Shown here: positions 1 through 5,210 of the stretch, piece after piece | Position numbering within the stretch: position 1 is the first letter of the stretch | Layout: every line of letters starts with the position of its first letter | NCBI GenBank assembly: GCA_014191535.1 | Contig: BJHC01000111.1 | Coordinates: 1 to 5,411 of the forward strand | DNA from: Cyanobium sp. | GTDB taxonomy: Bacteria; Cyanobacteriota; Cyanobacteriia; PCC-6307; Cyanobiaceae | DNA length: 5,411 nt | Reading direction: 5' to 3' | Translations under genes and position numbers: made by a program | The notes under the pieces: model-generated | The model's database searches: none | What the model was told of the DNA's origin: nothing | What the model saw: only the letters and a program-made list of their open reading frames with translations

Positions 1-48
1 CCCTGCAGCGATGAACGCCATCTGCATCGCGAGTTGAGGGAGCAATGA
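1..48 (+). CDS. 3' end of an unidentified upstream gene (partial)
   Basis: Reading from base 1, the frame gives about 15 residues (PCSDERHLHRELREQ) ending in TGA at 46-48. That stop overlaps the next gene's ATG in the four-base ATGA arrangement typical of translationally coupled genes. A second frame from base 2 ends at TGA 35-37, seven bases before the same ATG, and cannot be excluded. Both frames have similar third-position composition. The fragment is too short for any functional call; the ATGA overlap is the only reason to prefer the first frame. Confidence 0.3.
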   Translation, partial: PCSDERHLHRELREQ

Positions 49-326
49 GGATGGTCATCGGCCGTGCCCGTCGGCTGCATCGTCTGGTGGTGCCGCTGGC
101 GGCGGCCCCCCTGCTCCTGACCGCAATCACCGGTTCGCTCTACAGCCTGTTGCTGGAGCGAGGCGTGGATGCCTTCTGGTTGCTTCAGCTGCACACCGGC
201 CGGTTCGGGCCTTTGAATCTGCAGCCCTATTACTCGGCGGTGCTGGCGGCCCTCACACTCATCTTGGTGGTGTCGGGCCTCGTTTTGCTGGGGCGACGAG
301 GGGAGCACCAGCAGACCCCTGGCTAG
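45..326 (+). CDS. Small PepSY-associated two-helix membrane protein
   Basis: This is a 93-residue inner-membrane protein. A basic N-terminus with an RLHR motif (residues 10-13) leads into a first hydrophobic helix at about 14-36, which contains the LTAITGSLY stretch. A polar loop with LQLHTGRFGPLNLQ (about 47-60) follows, then a second helix at about 62-83 and a short basic tail. The HR-helix-TG pattern and the LHTGRFG loop resemble the PepSY-associated transmembrane domain, which in larger proteins sits beside periplasmic PepSY modules and, in some, heme or iron reductase domains. This protein has only the membrane part, so a specific role cannot be given. The ATG at 45 is supported by a good purine-rich ribosome site, GAGGGAG at 36-42. 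The gene overlaps the preceding frame by four bases. Its TAG stop at 324-326 lies in a CTAG that is also the stop of the converging gene on the other strand. Confidence 0.8.
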   Translation: MRMVIGRARRLHRLVVPLAAAPLLLTAITGSLYSLLLERGVDAFWLLQLHTGRFGPLNLQPYYSAVLAALTLILVVSGLVLLGRRGEHQQTPG

Positions 327-505
327 TGGCACTCGGTGGAATAGGTGCGCCAGTTCTGCCGATCGCTGCGGCGGCTGATGCGGATGATCGTGCGTTCCTG
401 GGCCTCCAGGGGCGTTCCTTGCTGGTGCTCCTCCACCATCTCCAGGGTGGGTGCGGGTGTGGGTGTTTCGAGGGTCGGCTGTGGTTGGTTGGGGGTCTTC
501 GTCAT
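323..505 (-). CDS. Short hypothetical protein, 60 residues
   Basis: I do not recognise this protein. The N-terminal third is rich in Pro, Thr and Gln (residues 1-20) and probably disordered. The middle is acidic (EMVEEHQQ), and the C-terminal half is basic and more ordered-looking (RTIIRISRRSDRQNW, then RTYSTECH). There is no signal peptide or membrane segment, so it is probably cytoplasmic. Support for it being real: G/C at most third codon positions as in its neighbours, a one-base stop/start overlap (TGATG at 507-503) with the gene upstream, and a G-rich stretch a few bases before the ATG. The TAG stop shares CTAG with the converging PepSY-type gene. It is probably translated by coupling from the 90-residue gene before it. 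Confidence 0.55.
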   Translation of the reverse strand: MTKTPNQPQPTLETPTPAPTLEMVEEHQQGTPLEAQERTIIRISRRSDRQNWRTYSTECH

Positions 506-777
506 CAGGCCCCCAGCAGGCTGTAGCCCTGGTCGCTGTGCACCTCATCCGGGGTCCAGCCGTGCAGGATCAGATGGGTGCTGAAGCGCCGCGCCTCGAG
601 GGCATTGGGCAGTTGGCGTTGCTCCACCACCTGAAGCGAGTGGCCGTGCTCGCACACCTCATGGCAGGCGGCATAGCCATCGGCTTGGCTGGCGGCGTAG
701 ATCACCCAATGGCCGCGGTAGGGGGCGCCGTGATCGCTGAAGCGCAGCAGGCGGGGATTGCTGAAGGCGGTGCCCAT
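505..777 (-). CDS. Hypothetical protein, 90 residues, with Cys/His cluster
   Basis: This is a soluble protein of unknown function without a signal peptide or membrane helix. It looks like a compact folded domain: aromatic and hydrophobic residues are spread evenly (GHWVIYAAS at about 22-30, THLILHGW at 67-74). A Cys/His cluster at residues 38-46 (CHEVCEHGH: C38, H39, C42, H44, H46) could bind a metal, but this is only a suggestion from spacing. I chose ATG 777 because the protein then starts with a plausible MGTAFSNPR and no upstream ATG exists. An in-frame TTG at 801 would add eight residues; neither start has a convincing ribosome site. It lies 78 bases downstream of bioA on the same strand and overlaps the following 60-residue gene by one base, so these two form a coupled pair, either on the bioA transcript or on one of their own. 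Confidence 0.7.
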   Translation of the reverse strand: MGTAFSNPRLLRFSDHGAPYRGHWVIYAASQADGYAACHEVCEHGHSLQVVEQRQLPNALEARRFSTHLILHGWTPDEVHSDQGYSLLGA

Positions 778-855
778 GGCAGGTGAAAGGATCCGTCGCA
801 AGGCTCTGCGCAGCGCCTCTCGTGCCGTGTCTCAGATGCGACAAAGATACGCTTC

Positions 856-2127
856 TTATTGGCTGAGTTGTTGTAGGGCCTCCGCCAGGGCGTCGTAGCA
901 GCGTTGCAGTTGGGGCTCGCTGATGCTCAGCGGCGGCAGCAGGTACACCACATTGCCCAGGGGGCGCAGGAACACCCCTTGCTCCAGGCAGAGCCGCTGG
1001 ATCTGGCGGCCCACCGGATTGAGGTAGCTGGTGGCGCCGGCCTCCAGCTCGAAGGCCGCCATGGTGCCCAGGCAACGCACCTGTTTCACCCGTGGGTGGT
1101 TGCTGAGCTGCTCCAGGGCTGGGCGGTGACGCGCCTCGAACTGCTGGTAGCGCTCCGGGTTGTGCTGCAGCAGATCCAGGCTGGCTAGAGCCGCGGCACA
1201 GCCCAGCGGGTTGGCGGTGAAGCTGTGGCCATGGAAGAAGGTGTGGGCAGGGGTGTCGCTGATGAAGCCCCGGTAGAGCCGTTCGCTGGCCATCGTCACC
1301 CCCATGGGCAGGAAGCCGCCGGTGAGCCCCTTGGAGAGGGCCATCAGATCGGGTTTCAGCCCGGCCCGCTGGCAGGCGAACAGGGCACCGGTGCGGCCGA
1401 AGCCGGTCATTACCTCATCGGCGATCAGCAGGGCTCCGCTGGCCTGAACCCGCTCCGCCACCGCCCGCAGAAAACTGGGGCGCACCAGGCGCATGCCGGA
1501 GGCCCCCTGGATCAGGGGTTCCACGATCAGGGCGGCCGTGGGGGTCTGCAGCGCCCGATCGAGCTGGCTCAGGGCCTCCGCTTCCCGTTGTTCGAGCCCC
1601 TCATCCCCCCAATGGGTGTGTGGCCAGGGGATGCGGGCCACGTCGAACAGCAGCTCGTCGTAGGGGGCGGTGAACAGGGAGCGATCCCCCAGGGCCATGG
1701 CTCCGAAGGTGTCGCCGTGGTACGCCCCCTCAAAGGCGATCAGTTGGCGCCGTTCACTGCCCTGGTTGCGCCACCACTGCCAGGCGATCTTGAGGGCCAC
1801 CTCCACGGCGGTGGAGCCGTTGTCGGAGAAGAACAGCCGCTCCAGGCCGGTGAGCGTGCTGAGCCGGGTGGCCAGTTGTTCCGCCGGGGGATGGCTGAAG
1901 TTGGCGAAGATCACCTGCTCCAGCTGCAGGGCCTGGCGGCCGATGGCGGCGGCGATGCTGGGCTCGGCGTGGCCATGCAGGGTCACCCACCAGCTGCTGA
2001 TGGCATCGATCAGCTGGCGGCCGTCGTCCAGCTCCAACAGGCAGCCGCGGGCGCTCACCACCCGCAGCGGCTCCGGGGCCACCGCCACCTGGGTGGTGGG
2101 GTGCCAGAGGTGGGGATGCCAGCTCAT
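856..2127 (-). CDS. bioA: Adenosylmethionine-8-amino-7-oxononanoate aminotransferase (DAPA synthase)
   Basis: BioA converts 7-keto-8-aminopelargonate to 7,8-diaminopelargonate, the antepenultimate step of biotin synthesis, using PLP in the cytosol; in most bacteria S-adenosylmethionine is the amino donor. The 423-residue length is normal for the family. Visible hallmarks, with E. coli equivalents from recalled alignment: HLWHP at 6-10, SSWW at 44-47 (W46 = W52), SDNGSTAVEVA at 101-111 (phosphate-binding loop), YHGDTFGAM at 136-144 (Y136 = Y144), ADEVMTGFGRTG at 236-247 (D237 = D245, R245 = R253), the PLP lysine K266 in LSKGLTGG (= K274), FHGHSF at 298-303, and R388 and Y395 near the C-terminus (= R391, Y398). 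One deviation is T11 where E. coli has Tyr17. The ATG is preceded by GAGG overlapping the upstream gene's stop, 11 bases away, so it is co-transcribed with the secreted protein and sigma factor. No other biotin gene is in the window. Confidence 0.95.
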   Translation of the reverse strand: MSWHPHLWHPTTQVAVAPEPLRVVSARGCLLELDDGRQLIDAISSWWVTLHGHAEPSIAAAIGRQALQLEQVIFANFSHPPAEQLATRLSTLTGLERLFFSDNGSTAVEVALKIAWQWWRNQGSERRQLIAFEGAYHGDTFGAMALGDRSLFTAPYDELLFDVARIPWPHTHWGDEGLEQREAEALSQLDRALQTPTAALIVEPLIQGASGMRLVRPSFLRAVAERVQASGALLIADEVMTGFGRTGALFACQRAGLKPDLMALSKGLTGGFLPMGVTMASERLYRGFISDTPAHTFFHGHSFTANPLGCAAALASLDLLQHNPERYQQFEARHRPALEQLSNHPRVKQVRCLGTMAAFELEAGATSYLNPVGRQIQRLCLEQGVFLRPLGNVVYLLPPLSISEPQLQRCYDALAEALQQLSQ

Positions 2128-2138
2128 GCTTCAGGGCC

Positions 2139-2504
2139 TCAGGTGGCCGGGCGGCACTGGGCCGTCCAGTAGCGCGTGCGCTTCACGTTGGGGAAGTAGC
2201 TCACCCGTTGCAGCTGGCAGACCTGGCTGGGTTGGGTGCCGCCGCTGATGCGCACCTCACCGGCTAGACAGGTGTACACCGGCATGCGGTAGGGCGATTG
2301 CCGGGCTGTTTGGTCAAGGCATTGGCCGATGCGGCTGAACTCCAGCCGTTGGCCCTTGGGCCAATCGCGTTGCTTGTTCAACCAGGTTTGAAAGGCCGAC
2401 GGCAACGGGTCAAAGGGCAGAACCAGCGCGGCGCCAGCCGCCGGCATCAGGCTGAGATACCCCACCAGAAGGGTGGGTGCGGCGTGGCGGCGGCGGAGCG
2501 GCAT
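2139..2504 (-). CDS. Small secreted hypothetical protein with four cysteines
   Basis: I do not recognise a named family. The 121-residue protein starts with a basic stretch (RRRH, residues 4-7), a hydrophobic core (about 10-28) and an Ala-rich end (PAAGAAL), which together read as a Sec signal peptide cleaved around residues 24-26. The mature part of about 95 residues has four cysteines (C62, C79, C96, C117) and none lie in the signal region. This even number suits two disulfide bonds in the periplasm or outside the cell. It is rich in Arg, Gln and aromatic residues and lacks further hydrophobic segments. The start follows the sigma factor's TGA by three bases; a GAGG at 2513-2516, inside the last sigma codons, is a plausible ribosome site. 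It is followed 11 bases later by bioA. This spacing makes translational coupling with the sigma gene likely. Confidence 0.75.
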   Translation of the reverse strand: MPLRRRHAAPTLLVGYLSLMPAAGAALVLPFDPLPSAFQTWLNKQRDWPKGQRLEFSRIGQCLDQTARQSPYRMPVYTCLAGEVRISGGTQPSQVCQLQRVSYFPNVKRTRYWTAQCRPAT

Positions 2505-2507
2505 GGA

Positions 2508-3479
2508 TCAGGCCTCGAGGTAGTCGATCACCTGGGGGGATCGATCGCGGATGGCGGCGGTGGCGCGCCGTTCGATGCCGCGGGCTGTGTCGCGGGTGAC
2601 CCCCATGCTGCGGGCCACGGCACTCAGGGGCATGGGGGCCTCTTGATTAATGCCATAGCGGAGACGCAGCAGTTCGGCTTCCTGGCTGGGCAGCTCGGTC
2701 AACACTTGCTCCAGATCCTCCACCAGATGGTGGCGGGTCACCTGATCGGCCGGGGCGGTGGCGCCACAGGCGATGCGCTCCAGCAGGTTGGCGTCGTCAT
2801 CGCCGGCGGGGGTGCCATCCAGGCTCAGGGGCTGTTGGGCGCGGAACAGGGTTTCGCGGATGTCCAGCGGCTTGAGGCCGGTGTGCTCAGCCAGCTCATC
2901 GATGGTGGGGGTGCGGCCCAACTCCTGCCACAGCTGCTGCTGGGCGCGGCGCAGCTTGCTGAGGCATTCGCCCACGTGTACGGGCAGGCGCACGGTGCGG
3001 CTCTTGTCGGCGATGGCGCGGGTGATGCCCTCGCGGATCCACCAGTAGGCGTAGGTGGAAAACTTGTAGCCGCGGCTGGGGTCGAAGCGCTCCACCGCCT
3101 TGATCAGCCCCAGGTTGCCCTCCTGGATCACATCCTCCAGTTCCAGCTGGCGGTTGCCGTATTTGCGGGCGATGGTCACCACCAGCCGCAGGTTGGCGGC
3201 CACCATGCGGTTCTTAGCCCGTTGCCCGCCCCGCACGCGCCGTTGCAGGGTTTTGACGGTGAGACCAGCCTCGGCGGCCCAGACTTCGAGGCTGGGGGTG
3301 CGGCCATCGGCGCGGATGGTGAGCTCCTCGTGGATCTCCTCCAGGTGGCGCAGGGTTTGCACGCGGCGGCCCAGGGTGATCTCTTCCTCATGGGTGAGCA
3401 GGGGAATGCGACCAATGGCACGCAGGTGCTGGGAGAGAGCGTCGCAGCTGCTGCGGTTGAGCGTCTGTGGCGCAGGCAT
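2508..3479 (-). CDS. Group-2 RpoD-like sigma-70 family sigma factor
   Basis: This is a 323-residue alternative sigma factor that would direct RNA polymerase core to a subset of promoters. Region 1.2 is at about 13-41 (HLRAIGRIPLLTHEEEI), a helical spacer at 42-88, and region 2 at 89-169. Within region 2 are the core-binding NLRLVVTIARKYGNR and DVIQEGNLGLIKAVERFDP, and the -10 melting segment FSTYAYWWIRE with Y143, W146 and W147. Region 3 is about 170-222 (RTPTIDELAEHTGL, PLSLD), and region 4 is about 252-323 with LTELPSQEAELLRLRYGI and the helix-turn-helix. There is no long N-terminal region 1.1, and 2.4 is strongly RpoD-like, as in cyanobacterial group-2 factors. Unusual points: E150 where the housekeeping factor has Gln437 (E. 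coli numbering), and a recognition helix reading TRDTARGIE where TRERIRQIE is standard. ATG 3479 is the most upstream start in frame (a stop lies at 3513-3515), but it has no ribosome site; the preceding bases are pyrimidine-rich. It heads a run with the secreted protein and bioA. Confidence 0.93.
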   Translation of the reverse strand: MPAPQTLNRSSCDALSQHLRAIGRIPLLTHEEEITLGRRVQTLRHLEEIHEELTIRADGRTPSLEVWAAEAGLTVKTLQRRVRGGQRAKNRMVAANLRLVVTIARKYGNRQLELEDVIQEGNLGLIKAVERFDPSRGYKFSTYAYWWIREGITRAIADKSRTVRLPVHVGECLSKLRRAQQQLWQELGRTPTIDELAEHTGLKPLDIRETLFRAQQPLSLDGTPAGDDDANLLERIACGATAPADQVTRHHLVEDLEQVLTELPSQEAELLRLRYGINQEAPMPLSAVARSMGVTRDTARGIERRATAAIRDRSPQVIDYLEA

Positions 3480-3514
3480 CGGAGGGATGTCTGAATTTGG
3501 GTTCGCGAGAGACT

Positions 3515-3582
3515 ACTGATCAAAAACAGTGAATTGGGCCTGCCGGGCACTGCACCAAGCAATCGCAATCGTGATGATCAGT
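3515..3582. repeat. 8-bp inverted repeat (ACTGATCA ... TGATCAGT) upstream of the sigma gene
   Basis: ACTGATCA at 3515-3522 is the exact reverse complement of TGATCAGT at 3575-3582. Each arm contains the palindrome TGATCA, and a third TGATCA lies at 3765-3770 on the antiporter side. The arms are 36 and 96 bases upstream of the sigma ATG, in the likely promoter zone. The 52-base separation is too long for a simple hairpin but would suit a regulator bound at two operators. An 8-bp match can occur by chance, so this is a weak call. Confidence 0.3.
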
Positions 3583-3601
3583 GGGGCTAATCAAATTCCA
3601 G

Positions 3602-3700
3602 ATGCCCTGGCGGCCAGTGGATCCCGGCGGCCGGTGCATGGCCAAGCTGCTGCAGCCTGATGCCCACTGGATCCGGATGTTGGCTGCATCTGCCGCTTAA
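3602..3700 (+). CDS. Possible tiny ORF in the intergenic region, 32 residues
   Basis: An ATG at 3602 opens a frame to TAA at 3698-3700. The frame is in fact open from 3578, and a GTG at 3581 would make 39 residues. The peptide begins MPWRPVDPGG, contains MAKLLQPDAHW and ends MLAASAA; its codons are reasonably G/C-ending like the real genes nearby. Against it: no ribosome site precedes either start, the length is short enough to be chance in GC-rich DNA, and I recognise no family. It could also be a decayed gene remnant. Confidence 0.18.
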   Translation: MPWRPVDPGGRCMAKLLQPDAHWIRMLAASAA

Positions 3701-3865
3701 CGGATTTCAGGGCTAGTTGGGTATGGCCCTTAGCAATTTGGCTTTTGCCATTGATGAATAAGCCTGATCAATCGTTCGGGGCAAGTCTTGCGGGCTTGCC
3801 GGATTTCCCCCATGGGCTGCCGTCACGGTTGGGGCGTGCAGAATTGGCTCGGTTTTGATGTGGCC

Positions 3866-4951
3866 ATGCCGTTTGCCTTGAGTGCCTTCCAAATCGTGGC
3901 GGGGATCCTGTTGCTGTTCGGCGGCGGTGAACTGTTTGTGGCGGGCTCTGTGGCCCTGTCGCTGCTGCTGGGGATTCCCCAGATCGTGATCGGCCTCACG
4001 GTGGTGTCGCTTGGTACCAGTGCTCCGGAGCTGTTCGTGAGCCTGCTCTCCACCATTCAGGGGGGCAGCGCCGGCGATGCCATCGCCGTGAGCAACATCG
4101 TGGGCTCCAACATCTTCAATGTGTTGGTGGTGCTCGGGGCCAGCGCCGCGGTGATGCCCCTGCGGGTGAAGAGCCGCCTGGTGCGCCGCGATGTGCCATT
4201 GCTGCTGGGGGTGTCGATGGCCACCTGGGGCATGGCTTCCGGTGGCCGGATCACCTGGGTGGCGGGCCTGGCCCTGATCACCGGCACCGTGATCAACCTG
4301 CTCTGGGAAATCCGCAGCGCCAAGGAGGAACCCGCTGAATCCGGAGAGGATCTGGATACGGAGGATCGGGCGACACCGCCGGTGGCCGTGGCCAAGCTGG
4401 CCGGCGGGCTGGTGCTGCTGGTGGCGGGCTCCCAGGTGCTGGTGAAGGGGGCCATCGCCGCCGCCCAGGGCCTGGGGGTGAGCGAAACTGTGATCGGCCT
4501 CACGATCGTGGCGGCGGGCACCTCGATGCCGGAGCTGGTCACCTCCCTGGTGGCGGCCTATCGGGGCAAGGCGGATCTGGCCATCGGCAACGTGGTGGGC
4601 AGCAACCTGCTCAACCAACTGGTGATCCTCGGCCTCTGCGGCTTGGCCTCCGGTGGCCGCGGCCTGGGGGTGGATCCGGTGATGCTGGCCCGCGACTTCC
4701 CGATCATGGTGGCCACCACCCTGGCCTGCCTGCCGATCTTCTGGAGCGGTGGCGTGATCACCCGGCTGGAGGGCTGGATCCTGATGGGGCTTTACGTGCT
4801 TTATGCGGTGGAGCAGATCCTCAGTAGCAGTGCCTCCAGCGTGGCTGACGAATTCCGGCTGCTCGTGCTGGTGGTGGCCCTTCCGGCCCTGATGGTGTTC
4901 CTGATCTGGACCTCCCTGCGCTGGCGCCAGCAACGGCTGCGGGGGGCCTGA
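3866..4951 (+). CDS. Calcium/sodium (cation) antiporter, CaCA family, YrbG type
   Basis: This inner-membrane exchanger probably extrudes Ca2+ (or another cation) in exchange for Na+ or H+; the ion pair cannot be told from sequence. With ATG 3866 it is 361 residues long. It shows the inverted two-fold repeat of the superfamily: alpha-1 with GLTVVSLGTSAPELFVSL (43-60, acidic E55) and SNIVGSNIFN (76-85), and alpha-2 with GLTIVAAGTSMPELVTSL (211-228, E223) and GNVVGSNLLN (241-250). The Glu residues correspond to the ion-coordinating Glu54 and Glu213 of the archaeal exchanger NCX_Mj. About five hydrophobic helices precede and five follow a cytoplasmic loop at 150-172 that is strongly acidic (EEPAESGEDLDTEDR). 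An additional helix at 332-350 ends in a basic tail. I chose ATG 3866 because the first membrane helix begins right after it; an in-frame TTG at 3788 and ATG at 3812 would add non-hydrophobic residues, and none of the starts has a clear ribosome site. It stands alone on this strand. Confidence 0.9.
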   Translation: MPFALSAFQIVAGILLLFGGGELFVAGSVALSLLLGIPQIVIGLTVVSLGTSAPELFVSLLSTIQGGSAGDAIAVSNIVGSNIFNVLVVLGASAAVMPLRVKSRLVRRDVPLLLGVSMATWGMASGGRITWVAGLALITGTVINLLWEIRSAKEEPAESGEDLDTEDRATPPVAVAKLAGGLVLLVAGSQVLVKGAIAAAQGLGVSETVIGLTIVAAGTSMPELVTSLVAAYRGKADLAIGNVVGSNLLNQLVILGLCGLASGGRGLGVDPVMLARDFPIMVATTLACLPIFWSGGVITRLEGWILMGLYVLYAVEQILSSSASSVADEFRLLVLVVALPALMVFLIWTSLRWRQQRLRGA

Positions 4952-4965
4952 TCTCCAACCCGCCC

Positions 4966-5196
4966 TCAGATGGAGGGGATGGCCGGGATGCTGCACACCT
5001 GCAGCCCCGCCTGATGGGCATCGCTCTGCAGGCTCCGGCACGACTCCGCCGTGAGCCGCACCGTGCCCGAGCAGATCAGATCCCAGGTGCTGCTCTCAAA
5101 GTGGGTCTGCAGCCAGAGCAGGCCGTGCACCGTTTCGGGGGTGAGCCGGTAGCTATCGCCCAGGGGGGTGAGGGTGATGTCCGTTTGGAGGCTCAT
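4966..5196 (-). CDS. Hypothetical protein, 76 residues
   Basis: I cannot assign a named family. The protein is small and soluble, without signal peptide or membrane helix. It has a mildly acidic, aromatic-containing core (TPETVHGLLWLQTHFESSTW at 19-38, then DLICSG) that looks like a folded domain, and three cysteines (C42, C53, C68). ATG 5196 gives a sensible start (MSLQTDITLTPL). A TTG at 5214 would add six residues but overlaps the U-tract of the terminator just upstream. Only 14 bases separate this ATG from the end of that terminator, leaving no room for an ordinary promoter after it. Expression would depend on read-through from the DUF4278-like gene or on a promoter embedded in the terminator region. 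It converges on the antiporter gene, with 14 bases between the stops. Confidence 0.7.
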   Translation of the reverse strand: MSLQTDITLTPLGDSYRLTPETVHGLLWLQTHFESSTWDLICSGTVRLTAESCRSLQSDAHQAGLQVCSIPAIPSI

Positions 5197-5210
5197 CGCC
5201 TGGGTATGCC

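Larger units (their letters stand above)
3480..3865. promoter_or_regulatory. Divergent intergenic region between sigma factor and antiporter genes
   Basis: This stretch of about 385 bases must hold the promoters of both the leftward sigma operon and the rightward antiporter gene. I found no convincing -35/-10 pairs; the most AT-rich parts are 3491-3600 (sigma side) and 3698-3775 (antiporter side). Contents I can see are three copies of the palindrome TGATCA (3517-3522, 3575-3580, 3765-3770), a CCAGTGGATCC/CCACTGGATCC pair (3614-3624 and 3664-3674), a short tandem CGATTG on the - strand around 3561-3572, and a weak six-base-pair hairpin (GGCAAG 3780-3785 with CTTGCC 3795-3800) that would lie in the antiporter leader. 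A possible short + strand ORF is listed separately. The regulatory role is inferred from gene orientation only. Confidence 0.5.

Noticed and set aside
778..801. TTG start at 801 for the 90-residue gene
   Set aside because: It adds eight residues with no ribosome site; ATG 777 gives a natural start. The choice is not firm.
800..860. Promoter-like TATCTT on the - strand before the 90-residue gene, and the CTGCGCAG palindrome near 808-815 as a bioA terminator
   Set aside because: No -35 at a suitable distance, only 4 of 6 matches to the -10 consensus; the palindrome has no loop and no T-run.
1225..2172. + strand open frame of about 315 codons opposite bioA
   Set aside because: Antisense shadow of an unmistakable bioA with the catalytic lysine and other family motifs.
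2298..3494. Long + strand open frame (about 398 codons) opposite the sigma and secreted-protein genes
   Set aside because: It is antisense to a clear sigma factor, gives Gly/Ala/Gln/His-rich low-complexity protein, and is explained by GC-rich codon bias on the other strand.
3788..3865. TTG (3788) or ATG (3812) as upstream starts of the antiporter
   Set aside because: They would add 26 or 18 residues without hydrophobic character, and neither has a ribosome site; the first helix begins right after ATG 3866. N-terminal data could overturn this.
4963..4977. Hairpin CCCTC-AGATG-GAGGG between the converging antiporter and 76-residue genes as a bidirectional terminator
   Set aside because: Only five base pairs and no T-run on either strand; it overlaps a stop codon.
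3713..5041. Long - strand open frame (about 442 codons) opposite the antiporter gene
   Set aside because: It is a mirror of the antiporter codons; the product is His/Gln/Gly-rich without any domain, while the + strand has both alpha-repeat motifs.
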